The notes beneath the pieces are model-generated. The model had not been told where the DNA came from. It saw nothing but the letters and a program-made list of their open reading frames with translations, and did not search any database. The translations under genes and the position numbers were made by a program. From an uncultured Eubacteriales bacterium (GTDB lineage: Bacteria > Bacillota > Clostridia > Oscillospirales > Oscillospiraceae), in NCBI GenBank assembly GCA_900556935.1, contig USQL01000010.1, positions 1 through 35,755 of the forward strand: a stretch of DNA of 35,755 nt, in the 5' to 3' direction. This document shows, piece after piece, positions 30,574 to 35,755 of the stretch (its first letter is position 1; the number at the start of each line of letters is the position of its first letter).

Positions 30574-31665
30574 TTATGCTTTCTTTGCCTGTGTCAGCAG
30601 CTTCCTGCCATAGCGGTAGAAGGCCGCCCGTGTGCGGTCTGTGGGCCGCAGGTCCTGGATAAAGAACGGGCGCTGGGGTGCCAAATCCTTGTATGGCTCC
30701 ATAAACCGCTCCACCGTTTCCGCAATCTCCGCGTCGTCCTCCGGGGCCTGGTGGGCAGGGCCATAGGGGGAATGCACACCGATAAAGAGTTTATCGCCAT
30801 AGGTTTTCCACAGCTTCAGCTTATCATTCAGCGGCTGCCCGCACCACGCATCCATCCCCGCCTCAATCATGCAGGGAGCCAGATCCTCGCTTTTTCCACA
30901 GCAATGGAAATCATAGAACAAGCCATGTTTGTGGCAATGGTCCGTAATCTGCTTCAGGTAGGGCACCAGCATTTCCCGGCAGGTATCGATGGAAAAGAAC
31001 GGACTCTGCTGTGCGCCCCAGTCATCGTGCATGTAAATCCCGTCAATCGGATAATACTTGACAAAATGGTCAATGAGTTTTTTGTAAAAATCCGTTAATG
31101 CCTGAAACAGCGCCTTAACATCCTCCTGCTCATCCTCGTCAATAAGCGCCATAGCAGCGTTTTCGAATTCCATAAAAGAAATCAGCCGTTCAAACATGCC
31201 GTTGAAGATCCAGGTGATAATAACCTTGTCCTTATTAGCTTCGAAGAAGGGCTTGTTTGCCTCGGCGCTTCCCGCCCAATCCCACTGATCGATATCCGGG
31301 AAAACAACCTTCTCCCTCCACTGGCTTACCTCCTCCAGCAGCGGCGGTGTGCCGGGAGCAACCATGCTCCCTCCAGCCACGGGGATATAGGTCCAGGGAA
31401 TCCCGAAAATATCCTTTCCACCCTTTTCCCCCGGATAGGGCTGGGCCTCAATGACAAAGGCACGGGCCACATTGTCCGGATAAATACTGGGTGTAAAGTT
31501 CACACAGTCAGAACGCTGCGGAATCCACATCGGCTCTTCCCGATACAGCGCCCTCAGGTAGTTTTCCCTGGGTGAAATAGGCGGATGAAGCACATACTTC
31601 CCGTTTCCGTCCTTCTGAATTTCACTTTCGGAAAAAGGCACAAAGTCTTTCTTTTCAAATTTCAT
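30574..31665 (-). CDS. Uroporphyrinogen decarboxylase-family protein (probable methyltransferase type)
   Basis: This protein has 363 residues with the UroD-like barrel. SPRENYLRALYREEPMWIP at the start and YPIDGIYMHDDWGAQQSPFFS in the middle are typical. FHCCGKSEDL supplies the His/Cys zinc site of the MtaA/MtbA-like branch, and NDKLKLWKTYGDK follows. It lacks heme-pathway neighbours. A sodium-type permease gene lies directly upstream on the same strand. The likely role is transfer of a methyl group from an imported methylated compound to a corrinoid protein, or a related reaction; no corrinoid protein gene is in the window. It has a GGAGG ribosome site. Confidence 0.83.
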   Translation of the reverse strand: MKFEKKDFVPFSESEIQKDGNGKYVLHPPISPRENYLRALYREEPMWIPQRSDCVNFTPSIYPDNVARAFVIEAQPYPGEKGGKDIFGIPWTYIPVAGGSMVAPGTPPLLEEVSQWREKVVFPDIDQWDWAGSAEANKPFFEANKDKVIITWIFNGMFERLISFMEFENAAMALIDEDEQEDVKALFQALTDFYKKLIDHFVKYYPIDGIYMHDDWGAQQSPFFSIDTCREMLVPYLKQITDHCHKHGLFYDFHCCGKSEDLAPCMIEAGMDAWCGQPLNDKLKLWKTYGDKLFIGVHSPYGPAHQAPEDDAEIAETVERFMEPYKDLAPQRPFFIQDLRPTDRTRAAFYRYGRKLLTQAKKA

Positions 31666-31682
31666 ATCTTACCTCCAGAAAA

Positions 31683-33122
31683 TCAGGAAAACAGCAGTCC
31701 ACCAACAGGGATGCCTACGGCAATAACCGTAATCAGAAGTGCCGCAATGCCCAGCAGGGAGAAAATCTCCGCGTCCTTTGTGGAAACCCACTCTTTGTTG
31801 CCATGGAGCATTGCACCGGCAGGGCTGGCGCAGGGCAGCAGCAAGCCGCAGTTGGCGCAGAAGCAGATCATCGCGGTCATCATCAGCGGATTGATTCCAA
31901 GCGTGGTTGCAAAGGGGTACATCACAGGGACCATAATTGCCGCCGCCACCGTATTGTTAATGACATTCGTCAGTGCCAGTGTCACCGCGGCAATAATCAC
32001 CGCGCAGCCATAGGCAGAGGCATTGGACAGGATCGGTCCAAACAGATTGGTCAAGGTCGCGGTAAAACCGGAGTCCGCACTGGAAAGCGCGCCGCCCATA
32101 ACCGTCGCCGTAGCCACCATAAACAGAAGCGGCCAGGCAATGCCATTATTCGCAAGCTCCTTAAAGGTGAAATAGGGCTTTCCATCCTTGTCCCGCAGAG
32201 CCGTCACAACCGCTACAACCAGCAGGATCACGGTTGTGGTTCCAAAGGTATTGAAAAACTTCTTCACACCTCCGGCAGGCAGGCAGCTGGGCAGAATGGT
32301 CAGTACCACCAGCGCAATCATCGCCCCCAGGGCCAGCTTCTGGCGCTGGGTCAGCTTTTCCGCTTTCTCCACCTGAATTCCCTGAGCCAGCTTGCCCATA
32401 TCCGGACGAATCACAAAGCGCATCAGTAGGAAATAGACAATCGTTGTGGTGATTGAAACCGTCAAGCTCAGCAGCAAGTAGCTTAAATAATCGTAGGATG
32501 TATACAGGTCATTGGATGCCTTGGCCAGGAAGCCATAGTTCGCTACAACGCCGCCCTGGAAGGGAAGCAGCAGCGCACCCAGCGCATTGAAGAAGATAAT
32601 GGCGCAAACCATCATCTTTGGCCACTTATCCTGCTTTGTATAGCCCACCTGCTCGCAGATGGAATACACCAGCTGCCAGCAAAGCAAAATCGCCGCGAAG
32701 CCCGCGCCCAGGGATGCGCAAAGCCAGACAGCCAGGCAAATCACAATGGACAGCCGCCACGGATGCCCTTTGCACAGCTTGGAGTTCACCAATTTCGCCA
32801 CCAGCCATTTTGAGATGCCGGTCACCGTCAGCAAGGCAGAGAACACCAGCAGCCACAAAATGGTCTGAACGCTGGGATTGCTGATGGCGCTGGTAAACGC
32901 AGCCGCGGAGTTGGCAACATACTCTGTAAAGCCCAGCATTGTCAACGCCAGAATCGATGGCCAGATCATGTCGCAGGTAATCCAGCCGTACAGCGCCCCG
33001 GCGAATATCCCCAGGATTGTCATTCCCATGGGAGTCATTGCGCCAAACGGCGGCAGAAAACGCACCAGCACCATAAGCAAAATAGAAATTGCGCTGTGGA
33101 GGTAATATTTTTTTGCTTTCAT
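31683..33122 (-). CDS. SLC13/DASS-like permease
   Basis: This membrane protein of 479 residues has about 11-13 hydrophobic segments. NNTVAAAIMVPVMYPFATTLG and CGLLLPCASPAGAMLHGNKEWV near the C-terminus fit the divalent anion/sodium symporter (DASS, SLC13) and related ion-transporter superfamily. The first half has TVSGISKWLVAKLVN-like and GAGFAAILLCW segments. The start at ATG 33122 follows AAGGAGGA; the longer frame is upstream untranslated DNA that holds the promoter. Together with the UroD-family gene it forms a two-gene unit, divergent from a LysR regulator. Substrate is unknown; a carboxylate or zwitterion is likely. Confidence 0.85.
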   Translation of the reverse strand: MKAKKYYLHSAISILLMVLVRFLPPFGAMTPMGMTILGIFAGALYGWITCDMIWPSILALTMLGFTEYVANSAAAFTSAISNPSVQTILWLLVFSALLTVTGISKWLVAKLVNSKLCKGHPWRLSIVICLAVWLCASLGAGFAAILLCWQLVYSICEQVGYTKQDKWPKMMVCAIIFFNALGALLLPFQGGVVANYGFLAKASNDLYTSYDYLSYLLLSLTVSITTTIVYFLLMRFVIRPDMGKLAQGIQVEKAEKLTQRQKLALGAMIALVVLTILPSCLPAGGVKKFFNTFGTTTVILLVVAVVTALRDKDGKPYFTFKELANNGIAWPLLFMVATATVMGGALSSADSGFTATLTNLFGPILSNASAYGCAVIIAAVTLALTNVINNTVAAAIMVPVMYPFATTLGINPLMMTAMICFCANCGLLLPCASPAGAMLHGNKEWVSTKDAEIFSLLGIAALLITVIAVGIPVGGLLFS

Positions 33123-33179
33123 TTGTTTGTCCTCCTTGTTCTTCTTTCTGTGTTTTTCAGGAAGCTTGCTGATATTCTG

Positions 33180-33208
33180 ATTATATATCCCCCGTCTCTT
33201 TGTGTAAA
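33180..33208 (-). promoter_or_regulatory. Promoter of the permease / UroD-family operon
   Basis: On the minus strand, TTTACA (33203-33208) and a perfect TATAAT (33180-33185) are 17 bases apart, about 58 bases before the permease start. Confidence 0.75.
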
Positions 33209-33238
33209 GCAGACAATTTTTTCCATTTCTCTCCCGTG

Positions 33239-33257
33239 TGTCAACCTGCAGTTGACA
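33239..33257. promoter_or_regulatory. LysR-type operator
   Basis: TGTCAAC (33239-33245) and GTTGACA (33251-33257) form a perfect palindrome around CTGCA. The spacing fits the LysR T-N11-A box. It overlaps the -35 of the LysR gene and lies upstream of the divergent promoter, allowing autorepression and activation from one site. Confidence 0.75.
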
Positions 33258-33280
33258 GATTGTGTCACCCATGCTATGAT
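33252..33280 (+). promoter_or_regulatory. Promoter of the LysR gene
   Basis: TTGACA (33252-33257) and TATGAT (33275-33280) are 17 bases apart. The -35 is one arm of the LysR palindrome. Confidence 0.75.
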
Positions 33281-33304
33281 ACGCAGAAAAGGGGGATGAT
33301 ACCG

Positions 33305-34240
33305 ATGCGTCTGGAGCAGCTACTTTATTTCACAAGAATTGCCGACACCGGTTCCATCCGTTCCGCCGCGGATTCTTTATACGTAACGCCCCAAAGCCTC
33401 AGTAAGGCCATTGCCCAGCTGGAGCAGGAGCTTGGGGTTTCCCTTCTGAACCGCTCCCGAACCGGAGTCAGCCTGACCGCCGATGGGGTCCGCGCCCTGG
33501 AGCACGCCAAGACGATTCTTGAACAGGTTGAAAAAATGGAGCGTGCCTTCCGGAAAGGCGGCACTTCGCCCCACCGGAGTGAGCCCGTCACACTGCTCAG
33601 CTGCTCCTCCATGGAAACCTTTGCCATGGGAACCATCAAGCATATCATGTCCGAAAGTCCCAACGCCACCATTCAGGTTGGAAAAATGAGCAGTGCCCAG
33701 CTGAACCGCTTCCTGGTAGAGCAGGATACCGCGCAGCTTCCCGACCTGGCGCTGACCCACTGTTCCTCCGATGAGCAGGATTCCTTTCGTGCCAAAACAG
33801 AGGCCCGCTTTTCCTGCTATCACCTGTTTGACGATGTACTCTGTGTTCAGGTCCCGTTGAATGATCCCTTTGCCCAGCTGGAAACCTTTCCAACCGAAAA
33901 GCTGATTGATCTTCCTCTTCTGCTGTACAATCAAATTCCGTCCGAAAAGACGCTCAGTGAAATTGCGCTGGCCAGGCTGGGGGCAGAACCTCGCAATGTC
34001 AGCCGTATCGCAAACTTTGAAACCACCAGTCAGGTTGCGCTGAATTTGCACCGTTACTGCTTTGTCGGCTACCCTTCTGTGGAGTTTCGTCCTCTTAGCG
34101 GCGTTACCTATATTCCCCTGGAGGCAAATCTGGTGGCCGCGCAGCTGCTTTTGGTCAAGCGAAAGCGAAAAAATATCGCCCTGTCCGATGCCTTTGTCCG
34201 AAACATGGGCGAGTATTACGATATGAAAAAGCTCTGGTAA
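33305..34240 (+). CDS. LysR-family transcriptional regulator
   Basis: The protein has 311 residues. The N-terminal winged helix is textbook: MRLEQLLYFTRIADTGSIRSAADSLYVTPQSLSKAIAQLEQELGVSLLNRS at 1-51. The coiled linker helix (65-85) and a periplasmic-binding-like effector domain (about 95-300) follow. ATG 33305 is chosen: GGGGG lies at good spacing, and the frame's earlier ATGs are upstream of or inside the promoter. It faces the permease/UroD genes across a 182-base region with a palindrome, so it almost surely controls them. Its ligand is probably their substrate. Confidence 0.93.
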   Translation: MRLEQLLYFTRIADTGSIRSAADSLYVTPQSLSKAIAQLEQELGVSLLNRSRTGVSLTADGVRALEHAKTILEQVEKMERAFRKGGTSPHRSEPVTLLSCSSMETFAMGTIKHIMSESPNATIQVGKMSSAQLNRFLVEQDTAQLPDLALTHCSSDEQDSFRAKTEARFSCYHLFDDVLCVQVPLNDPFAQLETFPTEKLIDLPLLLYNQIPSEKTLSEIALARLGAEPRNVSRIANFETTSQVALNLHRYCFVGYPSVEFRPLSGVTYIPLEANLVAAQLLLVKRKRKNIALSDAFVRNMGEYYDMKKLW

Positions 34241-34278
34241 AAAATCACCCTGACCCGCATCCCGGTCAGGGTGATTTT
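34241..34278. terminator. Bidirectional terminator between LysR and MATE genes
   Basis: AAAATCACCCTGACC (34241-34255) pairs perfectly with GGTCAGGGTGATTTT (34264-34278), giving U-tracts on both strands. It begins at the LysR stop and ends 15 bases before the MATE stop. Confidence 0.9.
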
Positions 34279-34292
34279 CTCACAAAATTCTT

Positions 34293-35672
34293 TCACGCCA
34301 ACGTATGAATCCAGCTTCCCTTTTTCAGCATGGAATAACCCACGGTGCACTTGAGGGCATCCGGCAGCTGGCATAGAGCGTACAGCGGCAGGATGGGCAG
34401 GGCTGTGAATCTGCTCAGGCAAAAGGCCAGGGAAACTCCGCATACCCACATGAACACGCTGTCAAACAGGAAGGTGATAAAGGTCTTTCCGCCGGAACGC
34501 AGGGTAAAATAGGTTGCGTTGGCAAAGGACTGGAAGGGCATTGCCAGAGCGCTGATTAAAATCAGGTTCTGGGCAAGCAGCCGCACCTCCCGGGTGGTAT
34601 TGTAAATGGCTGGGAACGCCCCGGAGCCCAGGGCCATCAGAACCCCGAAGCAGGTTCCGGAGGCCACGGAAAAGGCAATCAGCTTCCGGTTGGTATCCCG
34701 CAGCGCCTCCTCGGAGTGGCCGGCCCCCAGCATTTGGCCCATGAGAATGCCCACGCTGACACCCAGGGACTGGTACACCACCCCGGCCAGATTTCCCAGA
34801 GTGGAGGAAATATTCATAGCCGGAACCACATTCAGTCCGCAGGTGGAATAGCACTGATTCATAGCCGCCACCCCCAGGGACCACAGAAGCTCATTGGCAA
34901 GCAAGGGCATTCCGGTGATGATAATGTTCCGCAGAAGCGGGCCGGGGATGGCCAGGGAGCGGTAGGCTCCCCGGATAAAGGGGTGCTTGCCGTGGTTTCT
35001 ATGGGTCCAGCCCGCCACCAGAGCAAGCTCTACATACCGGGAAATCACGGTTGCCAGCGCCGCGCCCCGAACGCCCATGGCCGGGGCCCCGAAGTGGCCG
35101 AAAATAAACACATAGTTGAGCACCAGATTTACGGCCACCGCCGCAACCCCCGCCACCATGGGCACCACCGTTTCCCCGCATTCCTTCAACGTGCTGGCAT
35201 AGGCATTGCACAGGGCAAAGGGCAGCAGCCCCCAGAGCATCACCAGCAGATATTCCCAGCCAAACGACAGCACCTGGGCCGCGTCCGCCGCCTCTCCCTC
35301 TCCCGTCAGGTAGAGCAGAATCAGATTTTTTCCACAGCCCGCAAACAGGCATCCCGCCAGCAGCGCCAGGATGCCGCAGATGATTACCTTAAAGCGAAAG
35401 GTGTGTCTGACCCCCTCCGTGTCCCGGCTGCCGTGAAACTGGGCCGTAAAAATTCCGGCACCGGAGCTGGCCCCGAAAATGCACAGGTTGAATACAAAAA
35501 TCAGCTGGTTTACAATGGAAACGCCGCTCATGGGCAGGGTGCCCACCTGGCCGACCATAATATTGTCCAGCAGGGATACAAAATTGGTAATTCCGTTCTG
35601 AATAATAATGGGGACGGCAACCGTGAGAACCCGTTTGTAAAAGGCCCTGTCCCCGATGAATTTGCGAAGCAT
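34293..35672 (-). CDS. MATE-family efflux transporter
   Basis: This inner-membrane exporter has 459 residues and twelve predicted helices in two repeats. Family motifs include TNFVSLLDNIMVGQVGTLPMSGVSI in the first helices. A second-repeat copy (GMPLLANELLWSLGVAAMNQCYSTCG) follows near 250-275. MATE proteins expel cationic drugs or metabolites using Na+ or H+. Ribosome site AAAGGAG precedes ATG 35672. It appears to be a single-gene unit. Confidence 0.93.
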   Translation of the reverse strand: MLRKFIGDRAFYKRVLTVAVPIIIQNGITNFVSLLDNIMVGQVGTLPMSGVSIVNQLIFVFNLCIFGASSGAGIFTAQFHGSRDTEGVRHTFRFKVIICGILALLAGCLFAGCGKNLILLYLTGEGEAADAAQVLSFGWEYLLVMLWGLLPFALCNAYASTLKECGETVVPMVAGVAAVAVNLVLNYVFIFGHFGAPAMGVRGAALATVISRYVELALVAGWTHRNHGKHPFIRGAYRSLAIPGPLLRNIIITGMPLLANELLWSLGVAAMNQCYSTCGLNVVPAMNISSTLGNLAGVVYQSLGVSVGILMGQMLGAGHSEEALRDTNRKLIAFSVASGTCFGVLMALGSGAFPAIYNTTREVRLLAQNLILISALAMPFQSFANATYFTLRSGGKTFITFLFDSVFMWVCGVSLAFCLSRFTALPILPLYALCQLPDALKCTVGYSMLKKGSWIHTLA

Positions 35673-35717
35673 GGTTTCTCCTTTTCAAAAAACGGAGCTG
35701 TTAGAAAACAATCTGTC

Positions 35718-35750
35718 ATTGCGAACCAGTGCGCGCACTGGTGTGGCAAT
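35718..35750. repeat. REP-like palindromic repeat
   Basis: ATTGC and GCAAT flank a perfect 16-base palindrome, CCAGTGCGCGCACTGG (35726-35741). The shape, an ATTGCGA...GGCAATCCCC frame around a variable stem, is that of dispersed intergenic repeats common in gut Clostridia. It runs to the window edge just upstream of the MATE gene, so it may continue. Confidence 0.6.
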
Positions 35751-35755
35751 CCCCC

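Noticed and set aside
30574..31665. Heme biosynthesis uroporphyrinogen decarboxylase (hemE)
   Set aside because: No heme gene is near, the start lacks the HemE arginine-rich signature, and the HCC zinc-type motif and permease context favour the methyltransferase-like branch.

Overview
The window looks like the chromosome of an anaerobic gut Firmicute, probably Clostridia of the Oscillospirales kind. This is an inference from four things: Firmicute-type AGGAGG ribosome binding sites, a sporulation sigma-K fragment, ATT-box/ECF and MerR gene types common there, and a moderately high GC with AT-rich islands. No rRNA, tRNA or CRISPR array was seen.

Layout. Positions 1-2500 are a graveyard: a possible transposase tail, an intact TipA-type MerR regulator, a 65-codon 5' fragment of sigK, a probable serine-recombinase remnant, an IS66 accessory-gene remnant and several hairpins. 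Positions 2501-5856 (minus) hold a tight operon of an ECF sigma factor, an unknown membrane protein, an ABC ATPase and an ABC permease. Positions 5934-9781 hold a truncated HipA-like kinase, an ArsC/Spx-like protein, a degenerate copy of a MerR promoter region, a DUF4230 protein with a membrane partner, and a chloramphenicol acetyltransferase gene killed by one stop codon and one frameshift. Positions 9901-14323 (minus) hold an AT-rich 791-residue protein of unknown function with a glycine-zipper segment, a Cys-rich mini-protein, a lipoprotein and a second MerR regulator. Three nearly identical MerR-type promoters (near 7001, 8934 and 14156) tie this MerR to the DUF4230 pair.

Positions 14454-28155 (minus) are the metabolic core. 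An operon begins with a four-carbon acid sugar kinase, followed by an iron alcohol dehydrogenase, a DapA-family lyase, a PdxA-family dehydrogenase, a 2-hydroxyacid dehydrogenase, a second DapA-family lyase and the tripartite tricarboxylate transporter genes tctB, tctA and tctC. After a hairpin come a short-chain dehydrogenase and an AEC-family permease, both AT-richer, and then a PrpR-like regulator. Together they suggest uptake of an acid sugar (threonate/erythronate-like or a related aldonate), phosphorylation, oxidation and aldol cleavage. Between the AEC gene and the regulator sits a highly structured, gene-free 230-base segment that resembles an orphan HEARO/IscB-type omega RNA.

Positions 28507-30553 (plus) carry azlC, azlD, mntP and a vanZ-like gene. 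Positions 30574-34240 carry a UroD-family protein and an SLC13-type permease (minus) divergent from a LysR regulator (plus), a probable self-contained catabolic unit. A MATE exporter (minus) and a palindromic dispersed repeat close the window.
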